Origin: Schoenoplectus triqueter
Lineage: Eukaryota; Streptophyta; Magnoliopsida; Poales; Cyperaceae
DNA: 26,519 bases
Direction of reading: 5' to 3'
NCBI GenBank assembly: GCA_964058805.1
Contig: CAXKVV010002102.1
Span: 1-26,519 of the forward strand
Shown here: positions 10,455-20,985 of the stretch, piece after piece
How positions within the stretch are numbered: the stretch's first letter is position 1
How the letters are laid out: the number at the start of each line of letters is the position of its first letter
Notes under the pieces: model-generated
What the model saw: the letters and a program-made list of their open reading frames with translations, nothing else
What the model was told of the DNA's origin: nothing
The model's database searches: none
Translations under genes and position numbers: made by a program

Positions 10455-11705
10455 ATTAAGTTATAATAACAATAATAATGAATAATATAAATTAAATATA
10501 TAATAATTTATATATAATATCATAAAAAATTATATCATTTTAAATATTAAATTGTATCTTAGATATATTATATTATATTTATTTATTTATTTAAATGCGG
10601 AGAAATTAATTATACATCAGTCATTGGATGTTGATAGAATGATAGATGAAGAGTTTTGAACAAAATCAATACTAAAAACACATTAATGACGTTACATAAT
10701 TCAAAGGATTAAAAGTGTAACCATCTTCATGTATTATTATGAATCTTTATATGTTATTAGAGCTATAATTTAGATTTCGTCCCGACAATATGATAGATGA
10801 AGAGTTTTGAACAAAATCAATGCTAAAAACACATTAATGACGTTACATAATTCGAAGGATTAAAAGTGTAACCATCTTCATGTATTATTCATGTATTATT
10901 GTGAATCTTTATATGTTACTAGAGCTATAATTTAGGTTTCATCTCGATGATATAATCCTCAAATAAATAATTAAATATATACTATTTTAAATACATTTAA
11001 TAAAGCCACATTAAAGAAATTCAAATATAAGTTTTAAAACACAAAATATGTACATAATAATAATTATAAATAATATAATTGAACACATGATAATATATAA
11101 AGGATCATAAAAATAGATCATTTTAAGAGTTAAATTTTATCTTAAATAAATCACATCCATTAATTTAAATGAGGAGAGAGAAAAATTATATATAAACCAT
11201 TGAATTCGAGTAGACGGAAAGATTTAAACAAAATGAACGGTAATTTTTTTTTATGTTGTAATATGTGTGAGAGATTAGAGACTTAACCCTCTTTAGTAGA
11301 CTATAACGACAATATAGTACTCAAATAAATAATTAATAATATAATTATATATATATATATTTAATAAAATTTCACATTAAAGATTTTTTGGACACAATAT
11401 TTTTAAATGCTAAGTAACAATGATAATTATAATAATAAATACTATAATAATAAATAATATAAATTAAACACATAATAATTTATAAATTATTATATAAAAA
11501 AATTAGATCATTTTAAGAGTTAAATTTCATCTTAAATATATTACACACATTATTTTAAATGAGAAAAGAGAAACTATTTTATATGAACCTTTGAATTCAA
11601 GAAGATGAAAAGATTTAAACAAAATTAAAGATAGAGAAAATTGATGATGTGACATATTTAAAAAGTTTAGAAATTTAACTTTCTTTAGATATTAATAATA
11701 ATAAA
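10455..11705. repeat. Degenerate tandem array, three units of about 390-590 bp
   Basis: The same order of blocks recurs three times: an AATAAT-rich start, atcattttaa (10533, 11117, 11507), a taaatcttaaat-like block, taaatg-gagaaa, an attgaattc/attggatg block and gatttaaacaaaat or gagttttgaacaaaatc. Units 2 and 3 are 390 bp apart. Unit 1 is longer because it contains the extra 151-bp duplication listed separately. Non-coding; it could be tandem duplications of one older element. Confidence 0.65.
10641..10950. repeat. 151-bp direct duplication within the array
   Basis: gatagatgaagagttttgaa at 10641 recurs at 10792, and the following sequence (cacattaatgacgttacataa, ggattaaaagtgtaaccatc, gaatctttatatgtta) is almost identical in both copies. 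The second copy carries a small extra duplication, tcatgtattat. The similarity is far higher than between the three larger units, so this step is recent. Confidence 0.88.
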
Positions 11706-12400
11706 TTTTAATGTAATATCTACACATCACTTTGTTTCTTATGTCATTTACATCAACATTATAGCATGACACATTAGGGTATTTCAAATCCTTTGAAATA
11801 ATTCTAATGTTTAACTTCACTATTCTATCAAAACACCAATACTTTTAAAATTACTCTAAATAATTTAGTTTTTACTCCATTTAGCACAATTTCACTCACC
11901 GAACTGAGGGCTTTTTACAAAATAAGGTAATATTATGATAAATAGATAATTTGAGGTGAAACGTCGTGAGCAATCGCCAATTATTCTTGAAAATATTAAG
12001 ATATGAAAAAACTAAAACACCCTTATATATGACGTGATATTTAAAGTATTCATGTTTTATGAACATTCATTTACAAATTTTCAATAACTATCTAAAATAT
12101 TTAGATACTTCATTAAATAATTATAATACATAATTTATTTGTTATATTATTTCTAATCTGACTTTATATACCTTATTATATTCTTATGAAAAATATATAA
12201 TAAACTAAATAATTGAAATTAAGTTTATTAAAATATAAAACAAAGATCATGAATTTAAAAACAAATTAAAAATTAAAATAAGAGATTATACAAAATATGT
12301 TTATAAGTTTTAGTTTTTCATGAACTGTACATTGTTGTACTAAATAATTTATTTTAATTTGTCAATTTACAAAATAATAAACTTGAATTTACAAATTTCT
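11706..12400. other. AT-rich spacer with possible old MITE pieces
   Basis: About 11810-11905 (caaaacaccaatacttttaaaat, ttttactccattta) resembles 16040-16110 inside the Tourist-like element, suggesting a related fragment. About 12015-12080 (cacccttatatatgac, gttttatgaacatt) matches, inverted, positions 13800-13880. No gene is seen. Confidence 0.35.
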
Positions 12401-12589
12401 TTGAGGCATTTTATAAGGATCATTTGAAGGTTTAAGATTTGATCAAGAGATCCTGCTAGCAGTTGAAAAGAAGTCTTGGAAGAATTAGGATCTCAACGTG
12501 TAAAGTTTGATTCATAAACTTTAAGTTTCTGTGTTAAAAAAAAAGGAAAAAATTATGTGCAATAAGCCATTTGTAACAATTTAGGAGCT

Positions 12590-12962
12590 GTTATAACGAT
12601 TCATCTCTTAAATTAAAATTTTTCTAAGGCAGAAAACTCCATAAAATTATCATAATGTATCGTTAGATAACGACTACAGAATCATTGAACAACTTGAGCT
12701 GTTACAATGGTTCACTGAGTCATCATAAATGGCTCAGTAAAAAATTGCAGCCTTATCAAAACTCAAAGAACTCATGGTTAACTCACTCAAAACTTTATAA
12801 CTATATGATAAGGCGTTATAATGACTTAGCTAGGCATTGTAATAATTTATCTCTTCTTTAATCTGTTTATAATGTTTTAAAAAGTTTCTTGAAGTTTAAC
12901 AAGGATATTATTCACAGTTTAAAACTAAAATCAATATTAAGTCGTTATAATGCTTTACTGAG
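12590..12962 (+). repeat. Recurring GTTATAATG-type motifs upstream of the LTR TATA box
   Basis: Variants of gttataatg followed by a gattca/cttact-like block occur at 12590 (gttataacgattcatc), 12701 (gttacaatggttcactgag), 12815 (gttataatgacttagctag), about 12835 (ttgtaataatttatc) and 12944 (gttataatgctttactgag). Within an LTR this is the U3 position, where repeated promoter elements are common. Confidence 0.5.
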
Positions 12963-12993
12963 CGAAGAATTTTCTGGCTTATTCAGTGTGCTC

Positions 12994-13003
12994 TATATAA
13001 AAA
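12994..13003 (+). promoter_or_regulatory. TATA box of the LTR-like element
   Basis: tatataaaaa stands alone in a less AT-biased context, preceded by gtgctc. The inverted family member has GGTGCTCTATAAGA at the matching place, near 22815. Confidence 0.45.
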
Positions 13004-13964
13004 GAGTTGCTTTGGACTTTTCATTCTAACTTCACTCCTTCCATCTTTAGCAATCTCAAATAGCATTTAGAGCACTCATTCTTTTCTTGTAAGAAACACA
13101 ACTTGAAACCCAAATTTTATTAATCAAGCCATGTCTAGAGTTAAATCGCTATTATAATTTTTAGTTAGTTTATACTCATTGTTTAGAGTTGTTGTGTTGC
13201 CATTTCTTTGAGTTTGTTGCTCATTTCTTTGAGTCTTGAGTACTCGTTTCTTTTTGCCATGCTCTTGACTTTGTGTCCTTTTTTTTTTACTTGTGATTGT
13301 AAAGGAATCAGTTCATACATTCTTGTGTAATACTCTTTGTGGTACTATGTCGGCACTCCATTCTTAGAGTGAGTCCAGGAGACATGGGTCTTTGTATCGA
13401 ACTCTATTAAAATCGTATATTTTTACTTTTAGCACTTTCCTTAACATTCTTTGTGAAATATTTCATTTGGTTGATATTCGCTAGATTTTCTTAGTTGAAA
13501 TATTTATTAGTTTGTGATTATTGAGTAGTTGATCAAGTTGAATTAGTTCTTTACTTACAATATTATTCTTGATAACTTGATTCTCAAATTCTACACTTAT
13601 GTTGTAGTTCTCATTCTTTTCACTATTTTTTTTAGTTCTTTTAGCTAGTATTTACCATCACCAAATCATTATCCACTTGTATTGACCATATTTTGGTATA
13701 TTAGTTAACTACCATCTTAGACTCTCATTTTATAACATATATTTTAATAAAAATGCACAAATTATAATAGTAAGTTAAAATAACAAATTTATTTTATACA
13801 GAAGATATTTAATTAAAGTTCATGAAATATAAATATTTCAATGCTATACCGTATGCATATAAGGGTATTTTGATTTTTTTTTTCTGTACTTCAAAACAGA
13901 GTATTAGATTGTAAATTAAATGTTGGGAGTGTGATTATCATAAGTTGCATATTTCAGGAGATGT

Positions 13965-14112
13965 TCTCTAAAATAAAAAATTGGGGGCAAACTTTGTTAG
14001 ATTAGTGATTTAGAGGACCAATCATTTATGATGGTGCTCTCTAAAATAAAAATGTTGGGGCAAACTTCATTAGTTTAGTAATCTAGAGGACCAATCATTT
14101 ATGATGGTACTC
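13965..14112. repeat. 73-bp direct duplication (two copies)
   Basis: tctctaaaataaaaa recurs at 13965 and 14038, and ccaatcatttatgatgg at 14018 and 14091, an exact 73-bp period with few mismatches. Confidence 0.88.
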
Positions 14113-14272
14113 TTATTTTGTTTTATGCATTGGATGATTTAAATTATTTTGTTCCTTGAGTTTTAATATTTTGTGGATTATTTGAGTTGATGACTTGAAA
14201 TATGAAACTCTATAATTTTTATTTAAAATCTTAATTGTCTCTAGTCTAATATCATTAGTATGGAACACTAAA

Positions 14273-15506
14273 TGTTAATATTGACTAGTATGTGGATTAA
14301 TGCGTGATCATGTTTCATAGATCAATGATACGAGGTATCTATTTAATCACATAAATATATATCTATGGGATGTATGATATTGGATCTGACCCACTTTGAC
14401 TTGTTGTATGGATTGTGTTTGTGTCATCATCAAGGTCATAAATTATTATTAATTCTATTATCTGAGATATTCATAATTCTAGATAATTAATGTATATTTT
14501 GTGCGATTATCAAACACTGCTTTTAACCGAGGGCTATAAAGGTAATTTTTTGATATACATGAATTATAGATAGTCAATAAGATATTTTGTCCATCTCATT
14601 TCTTATGAGATTAGTGATATCTCTAGACCCCCTTAATGCAATAATAATAATTATATATGTATTATGTGATTATGGGATAATCACATATTAATAATTATGT
14701 ACTAAGGATAAAAAAAAATTAATAATCAAGGATGACACATTCTGACGTTTGACATTAATTAATTGATATTACGTGACAAAAAAATAATACGAAAGAATTA
14801 AAGGATCATGATCTGTCTGTGTTTGATCGGGTAATCATAATGCATTGCTAGATGTCAATAATGATTTATAAATTAATATATATATTAATTTATTATTGAT
14901 CAAGAAATGAGTCCTACTGGGTCATTCTATTTGATAAGTTGAAGCATAGAACGATTAATTAATTATTCGGAACATAATTAATTAAATTTTGATTGGATCA
15001 ATTTGAACGAGTCTCAAATTATGGATGAGAAGTACTTGGGCTTGGGGCGAGCCCAAACCCAACAAATAATTCGGCAGAAAATAGAAAAGAAAAAAGGAAA
15101 AGGGAGGGCATCTGTAATGGATGGTTATAACCATCTCATTACTTGTACTAATTAAACACCGATTACCGCTAATTAAGTTTTTTAGATTTTTTTTTGCGCG
15201 CTCTCTGGTTGAGCCGAGCGAATTTTTTTTCTTTTCTTTTTCTTTCCGGGGTCGCTGGGCTCTGGCTCTGGTTGGTCGAAATTAAAAAAAAAAGGATTAA
15301 AAGGAAGTTTTTCTGGGCTTTCATTTTTTTTCTTTTGGGCTCTGTTTCTGTCCGAACCAAACAGAAGAAAATTTTTTTTTCTGCTGATTAAAATAGAACT
15401 GCACTTTTGTATTTTTGTGTGGTTTTTCAATCCAATTGATTAATCCCTCTCATGTGTTGAGAATCAAAAGGGATTAGACATTTTTATTCTATTATGAGGT
15501 CTAACA
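14273..15506 (+). mobile_element. Possible solo LTR or other non-coding retroelement (TGTTA...TAACA)
   Basis: The stretch can be bounded by tgttaa (14273) and ctaaca (15501-15506), the canonical inverted LTR ends. It is non-coding and has a texture unlike the surrounding AT-rich DNA, with blocks such as gatacgaggtatc, gatattggatctgaccca and gcttggggcgagcccaaacccaac. It ends in T/C-rich sequence and gattagacatttttattct, which looks like a polyadenylation region. The five-base flanks (ctaaa and atctc) do not match, so the ends are uncertain. Confidence 0.35.
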
Positions 15507-15549
15507 ATCTCGCTTTGACGCGTCAAGAAGTGCACGCAGTAGAGGTTTC

Positions 15550-15666
15550 ATGTTTGGAAAACTTTTGAGAGATGAGACGAACACCGACGTCCTTGTGATA
15601 ATTGATGAAGATGCATGCAACCACCATCCAAAAGAAGCCGTCGCGCTTGGTTACGATACCAAGTAA
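15550..15666 (+). other. Short open frame with coding-like composition, possible exon relic
   Basis: The frame gives 38 residues, MFGKLLRDETNTDVLVIIDE and on to a stop at 15664, and stays open upstream to a stop at 15502. Codon use is balanced and the GC content is above that of the neighbourhood. CCAA|GTAAGG near the stop would serve as a splice donor. I do not recognise the family with any certainty. It may be an exon captured or left behind by the adjacent retroelement, or chance. Confidence 0.2.
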
Positions 15667-15836
15667 GGTATATTATTCATAAATTTATTTATTAGATTCG
15701 TATTTTATACACATAATTCTTAATTTTTAATTGAGTTGCATGAAAAATTTTAAAATTCCGCATCTCATACATGTAACAAACCCAACAAATTTTTCATCGA
15801 TTAAACAAGAGAAGTTATAACAAATTTGTGTCATAA

Positions 15837-16333
15837 GGACCTGTTCGTTTATAACCCAAATCATTCCTTGTTTAGTAGGTGTAATAAAAATATAATAAGC
15901 ACTTTAAAATGCTTTAAAGTATTAATGAAAGTGATTTAAAATGAAATGAAATTAAACTATCTTTATAAATGCTTTAAAATTAAACATTAAATTTTCTTTT
16001 TTTAAATATTTTTACACAAAACTACTTTATATATTTACTTCTTTACTATCAAACACCATCACTTTAAAATTGATTTAATTTTTACTCCACTTTAAGTTTA
16101 CTCCATTTGCCAAATAAAAGTTAATATTTTGATGAGTTCACATTTAAATCCTCTAAAATTCGATCCATTGACAATCCTAATTCTCCTCCATTCACTCCAT
16201 TTTTGCTCAGCAGGTAAAATTAAATTTTGTTCATTTCCCTTCCTCTTTCCCTTCCTTTACCCCCCGTGTCGAGTTAAAGGAACCGATACCCAACAGATTA
16301 AATTTCCACTAAATCAGTGCTACCGAACAAGCC
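15837..16333. mobile_element. Tourist-like (PIF/Harbinger) non-autonomous element, about 497 bp
   Basis: The left end ggacctgttcg and the inverse of the right end (ggcttgttcgg) match the GGNCTGTTYGG-type termini of Tourist/Harbinger MITEs. The element is flanked by TAA on both sides (15834-15836 and 16334-16336), the three-base target expected for this superfamily. Inside are repeated ctttaaaatgctttaaa-like blocks and a T/C-rich right part. No coding capacity is evident; two short plus-strand frames overlap its right half and flank but are not supported. Confidence 0.55.
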
Positions 16334-16673
16334 TAAGTAAATTAAAACCTACGTTGAATGAGTGTGAATATGTATATCGTATCTTATACGACGCGGATGC
16401 GGCTATATGATAATTTAAAAAAATTTAAATACAAGTGGGAATTTAATAATTTTAATTCGCATACTTATATTGCCTTTTGGAGGTCTTACCCGGACAAATT
16501 GGGGTTCATTTTTAAAATGAAGCATGAAGATTTTGGTAGTGTAGGTCGTCATACAAGTCATATCATAGAAAAGACACTTCCAAGTTTGTGAAAAGATGAG
16601 TTTACCAATAAACATGTACCACATACTTGTGTAAGTTAATACATATAAAGAAAAATATCTCTTTTAACAGCAG

Positions 16674-17109
16674 CCTTGGTGCAGTGGAAAAAGTTTTTTT
16701 TTTGTCAATGGACTGGTCTCAGTTATAAGGAACCGAATCAGCTGTTCATAAGTGAGTGAGTTCACATCCTTTATCGTGGACAACAACTTTAAAGTGTATA
16801 TTGAATAGATTTTTTTACGGTTATTATAGTATTTGAACAGCATCAAAATCCGCGCTGAATGTTTTAAATTGCTGAGATTGATTGAACTGACCACTGTAAA
16901 AAAATATAATACTATAGAGGATATGATTCCTAAATGGGCAAGATTTTTATGTTGTCGGGATATTATAAGAACCGTAAAAAATCTGTTCAATATATACTTT
17001 AAAGTTATTGTCCAGAATGTGAACTCGCCCACTTATGGACTTCTGATTCAGTTCCTTAGAACTCAGACCAGTCCATTGACAAAAAAAACTTTTCCATTTC
17101 TGCGAGCCA
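16674..17109. mobile_element. Inverted repeat element with about 155-bp arms
   Basis: The left arm 16674-16830 (gtggaaaaagtttttttttt, gtcaatggactggtct, gagttcacatcc, acaactttaaagtgtatatt, ttttttacggtt) recurs inverted at 17109-16960, separated by about 130 bp. The arm start, ttggtgcagtgg, looks like a tRNA-type A box, and gagttcacatcc is close to a B box, about 80 bp downstream. Two SINE-like copies in opposite orientation are therefore one explanation; a fold-back DNA transposon is another. Short frames on both strands translate to similar peptides only because the arms are inverted copies. Confidence 0.7.
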
Positions 17110-17144
17110 ATGTACAACCGACATGTGGCATCTACATTCTATTC

Positions 17145-18205
17145 AATTAATTGGCTTAACCGTGTTAATTCCTTCCGTTACAAAATAGCAATATTTCACT
17201 AACACATTCATTTGTTTATCAATAAATTACAAACATATGACAGATATCTTTCCTCACCTCTTCAACTTTCCTTTCTGAAATATTAAGAAAAAGCAAATAT
17301 TTTTCCCTTTTCTATATGGATCATATCTATTACGATAAGAAAATAATCACAAGGAAAAAAGGAAAAAAATATAGAATCGTTCATAGATAAAAAAAATTAA
17401 AAAATAAATAATGTGATCAGTCAGGTTGATGTTATTAAGAAATATGACAGCATAGAAATTCTCAATGACTCCAGCAAAAATATAAAAATGCAAAAAATGA
17501 TCTCTTTCTTGTGACGAGCTTGTAATGAAATTAAATAAATTTGAAACGTAATGAAGTACTCATATAAAATATTTTTGAACATCTTCACTGAAAAGTGCTC
17601 AAGAACTTCATAAAATTCAATAAAAAAATACCTCAACCCGTTTATATCTTTCACTATGTATTTTGAAGACTCGTTGGGTATGTTGATAGGTTTTTGCCTG
17701 AAATTTCAATTTGTTGAATATTATGAGAAGAAGTCATGTCAAATTTTGAATTCATATTCAAAAACTTTTTGACGTCATCTCTAGTTAAGTGGTTAAAAAT
17801 AAGAAAAAACATTGGACTTGCTATTGAATAAAATACTGGCAATTAATTTGATTTATAAAAAATATTATCAAGACATCATTTGAACATAAAAAAGCAAAGT
17901 GCATATATATATATAGATTTATTAAATTTGAAATAAATAAATTTCAGATATCAAGAAGTTGCAACAGATAAATTATATAAGAATAAGTAATTTGCTATTT
18001 GATTCAACTCAATATTTTGCAAGGAGGGGAAATATTTGTCTTTTATATTAGTTCAAAATATGAAGTTGAAGAGACAAGGAAACAAATGAATGTGATACCT
18101 AAATAATATATTGATTAAACAAACAAAATTCTGTTATGGAAAAAAAAATTTGTAAATGGAGAAAATTAGGCTAACTAGTACTGTTAATCTCAAATTAATT
18201 GGTTG
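17145..18205. repeat. Probable diverged long-range inverted repeat, arms about 150-200 bp
   Basis: Blocks on the left (cacattcatttgttt near 17205, ctcttcaactt near 17260, gcaaatattt near 17295) recur in inverse order near 18095-18030 (aaacaaatgaatgtg, aagttgaagag, aaatatttg). Caattaattggctta near 17142 may pair with caaattaattggttg near 18190. The 700-bp interior is AT-rich without a gene. Similarity is partial, so an old fold-back element is likely but not certain. Confidence 0.4.
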
Positions 18206-18748
18206 AATATGATTGTGGGCAGGAAAATGCTGCGCGTATGTGGGCATGGCACGGGATTCCGTTTCGAGTTCTAATCCCAGTTGTGTTTTAATATTTATCA
18301 AATTTCTCAGTGTATATTACTGGAAATTTCACGTGGAGTATATCACAGACCGAATTCACAGGTAAGTAAATAAAATAATTTAACATGTCACGTGATGTAT
18401 CTAATACACGTATTGGATGCGAATTTATATCGGACAAATATCAAATACGCGTTCAAAGAGATATATGAAGTATCTGAATAAGCATAGATCAAAACAAACA
18501 ACTCACGACTCACATTACCACGAATCAACGAGAAAAGCGTGATTTAAATTATTTATTACAACCCCAATATAAATTAGTAAATACGAAGTCATGCTCAATA
18601 TGACTGAAGGCTGACAATTTGCACAATGACATAAAATTAAAACAACAAAAATTCAAATGGTGACTCTTCTATACTGACAAAGAATATGCATATTATACCA
18701 CAATCCAAAACGAATACAATGTCAAGTCACGGCCTGGAAACAGGTCCC
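18206..18748. other. Intergenic region downstream of the lipid transfer gene, no gene seen
   Basis: A segment near 18230-18290 (gggcatggcacgggattccg, cgagttctaatcccag) has a B-box-like core and could be a SINE relic, but I cannot show a full A/B box pair or a tail. Confidence 0.25.
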
Positions 18749-18754
18749 TTTATT
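18749..18754 (-). terminator. Polyadenylation signal AATAAA of the lipid transfer gene
   Basis: AATAAA on the minus strand lies about 115 nt after the stop codon, after a T-rich stretch. This is a normal place for a plant 3' UTR end, so the transcript probably stops near 18730. Confidence 0.5.
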
Positions 18755-18869
18755 CCAACTAGAACTACAAGAACATAATAACTTAAAGGTACAAACATCT
18801 ACTACAATATTACACTCTGAAAGAGCGAAAAATATGTGTTCACAAATATCAATATATCACGCTCTTAGC

Positions 18870-20160
18870 CTATGCACAAATAGACCAAAAGATGGAGAAC
18901 AATCCAACCAAGCCTGACACTCCGATCCATACTGGCCTTGATCCTGCATTCTCCCTGCCAGGAGCTGAAATATGAAAACCAAAAGAACATAAGCAAATAA
19001 AATTACTATTACTTGTACCGCTTTGATCATGCACCCTTGCTAGCATCTGGTACTCAGTAATCTTAGATATTAATCCTGGATACTGGTAACTATTGGAGGT
19101 TTTCGTAATTGCAAGGAATAAAAATGGAACATAAATGGATAATATCTTATATTCAATAGAAAAATATCACATTATAAAAAAAATGTGAGAGAATACTGAA
19201 AATATCTTACATGGTGGAACCGGAGTACCAGATGGAGAAGCAGCTGTTAAACAATAAAAAAATTGTAAACATTAGATGGGGGAAATGTCACTGAATATCG
19301 TACTCTTCAAGTGTACAACAAAAGTATTTATGAAGAGAATTTAAGGTTCATCGTTCATGCGCAACAAAAAGAAAAAACAACAATATGTTATTTTTGAACT
19401 GAGCCACTGACTGAGTAAATTAACAACACAAAATTTGAAATTCTAGATAATTTCAATTTAATCCAGATTATAGCAGGAAGTTTATTATTTAATTAGGAAT
19501 TGAGAAAAAAATTCACCCCAGTCCCAACACTTTTAACTTGAGGTGGATTCCAAAAAAAAAAATTTCTTTGAAGGAAGATTCCAAAATCTTAATCAATTGG
19601 GCTGGATACTGGGACCAATTAGTACATAGCAAAAATGTGAAAAACCAACCCACACAAATTTTACAGTGAAACCCCCTAAAAAATTAGAACTACAACAAAA
19701 TTCAGACATGTAATTTCTCCACTAGTAAGTACTAAGTAGAAATTCAGGATAAGCGACCAAGCATCTACAAAAGCAAATATACATAACAGTGATAGAATAT
19801 TGAAAGATGTAAATTTCAAATTTTAATTGTACCTTTGCACTGGTTTGTGGTTGAATCGATCCCGCAATTGGAGGCCAATTTCTCAGCTGCGGTCAAGTTA
19901 ATCCCAAACGCCTTTAAAACATTCGGATCTTCATAGATTGCACAGAGGCACTGTAAATCGTTGGTGAGTGCCTCTTTTAGAGGACTGCAACAGCTATCGG
20001 GAGGATTTGTGGAGTTGATGTAATTGGCGCACGGCACCAGGTTGTTAGCGCAAGAGGTGTTAGATTGCGCTTGTACGGAGAGGGGTGGTACTGGTATGGA
20101 AAGGAAGAGGAGAACTGATAGAGAAAGGAAGAGAACGGGTTGGAGATGTGAGTTCGCCAT
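18870..20160 (-). CDS. GPI-anchored non-specific lipid transfer protein (LTPG-type, eight-cysteine motif), three exons
   Basis: Coding exons are 20160-19833, 19243-19211 and 18964-18870 (TAG at 18872-18870): 456 nt, 151 residues, with GT-AG introns and consistent phase 1. Residues 1-31 form a signal peptide with a hydrophobic core (VLFLSLSVLLFLSI), cleaved near VQA-Q. The eight cysteines are at 37, 44, 57, 58, 71, 73, 99 and 108, giving C-X6-C-X12-CC-X12-CXC-X25-C-X8-C. PPDSCCSPLKEAL and AFGINLT are typical of the LTPG/YLS3-like branch. N-glycosylation sequons are NTS (34), NST (49) and NLT (88). Residues 110-128 are a Ser/Pro/Gly linker, followed by a hydrophobic tail (VWIGVSGLVGLFSIFWSICA), a GPI-attachment signal with the likely site among 126-129. 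The family carries lipids at the outer plasma membrane and cell wall, for example in cuticle or suberin formation; the ligand here is unknown. The first exon alone would read on into the intron and end falsely at residue 114. Confidence 0.92.
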
Positions 20161-20360
20161 TTGTGCGCTCTTCTCGTCTTTTCTCTTCTGTTCTGTTCCG
20201 TCAAGTTCCCCTCTCTCAGAGGGTGAAAATGTGATTTTAGTGGGAAGGGAAGGTCAGAACTGAGAAGTGAAACCGTGTATTAATTAAAGAGAGAACTTTC
20301 AGACCCTTCGTTTTCTCAGAAATGATTGCAGTTTCAGCTCTTTGTTTTTTTATCTATAAA
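20161..20360 (-). promoter_or_regulatory. Putative 5' UTR and core promoter of the lipid transfer gene
   Basis: The stretch just upstream of the ATG is rich in AG/CT blocks, usual for a plant 5' UTR. TTTATAGATAAA at about 20350-20361 on the minus strand is a possible TATA box. There is no transcript evidence, so the position is tentative. Confidence 0.3.
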
Positions 20361-20985
20361 TGAAAATGGTTGACCCCGCAAGTATAGAAGGAAAAAAAAA
20401 AGGAAGCGGGAGGTTCCAAGAGATTTGGATCAAAATTTTGATTCAAAGTCTCTTTTAATTTTTGAATTACATCAAGATTCATAAAAATCATTACTTAAAT
20501 TAGAAAAAAATTAAAAGTACAAATTTTAAAATAAAAATGATGGTGGATTGGAGCTTTTGAACATTCTCCGCTTCCAAGAAAAAAACGGTTAGAAGAATTT
20601 ATAACGAATAGCATTTAAAATTATCGGTCATATTAAACAGCAATACATATAATATTATAAAATTTTAAGTACTATAGAGGATGCAGATTTATTAAAAATA
20701 AGAGATCTTTAAAATTCTGAAATAAAATAACGAAATATTGGACGTATCATACAGTTGGGTTAGAGAAGATGAAATTTTTTAGGAAGATGTAAATAATGCG
20801 CGTTTTTTATAATTATCTTTATCTCTATTAATAATTCGTCCTTTTTAATTTATCAATACTTCGTGCATTAAATGTAACTAACTTTTATGCTAATTAAATT
20901 TAAGATGACCCACTTCCCCTATCATTTATTATTTTTTAGAGAGAGACTATTCTGAAAATGTTTGTATTTCGAGTTCAAGTGTATA
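20361..20985. other. Intergenic, upstream of the lipid transfer gene; no gene seen
   Basis: AT-rich sequence with no convincing open frame or repeat. Confidence 0.35.

Larger units (their letters stand above)
12420..13480 (+). mobile_element. Copia-like solo LTR or LTR fragment (boundaries uncertain)
   Basis: A TATATAAAAA promoter box at 12994 is followed by a T-rich leader. Then come ttgtgtaatactctttgtgg, a cggcactccattcttagagt segment, gacatgggtc and cgaactctattaaaatcgta near 13345-13415. This order (gtgag, gacgtaggt, cgaac..gttaaaatc) is what I know from R/U5 of plant Ty1-copia LTRs. A second sequence with the same blocks lies inverted at about 22380-22900, supporting a repeat family. No internal domain or polyprotein is present on either side. 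Exact ends and target duplication could not be identified. Confidence 0.5.

Noticed and set aside
15182..15430. Overlapping Lys/Phe-rich frames on both strands
   Set aside because: They arise from the T/C-rich tract at the end of the LTR-like stretch; neither has domain features.
16664..17150. Two opposing frames with similar peptides (TSPLTKK)
   Set aside because: The similarity is explained by the inverted repeat arms, not by homologous genes.
18225..18290. tRNA-like B box (gttctaatcc) suggesting a tRNA gene or SINE
   Set aside because: No cloverleaf can be formed with the preceding sequence and no convincing A box or tail is present.
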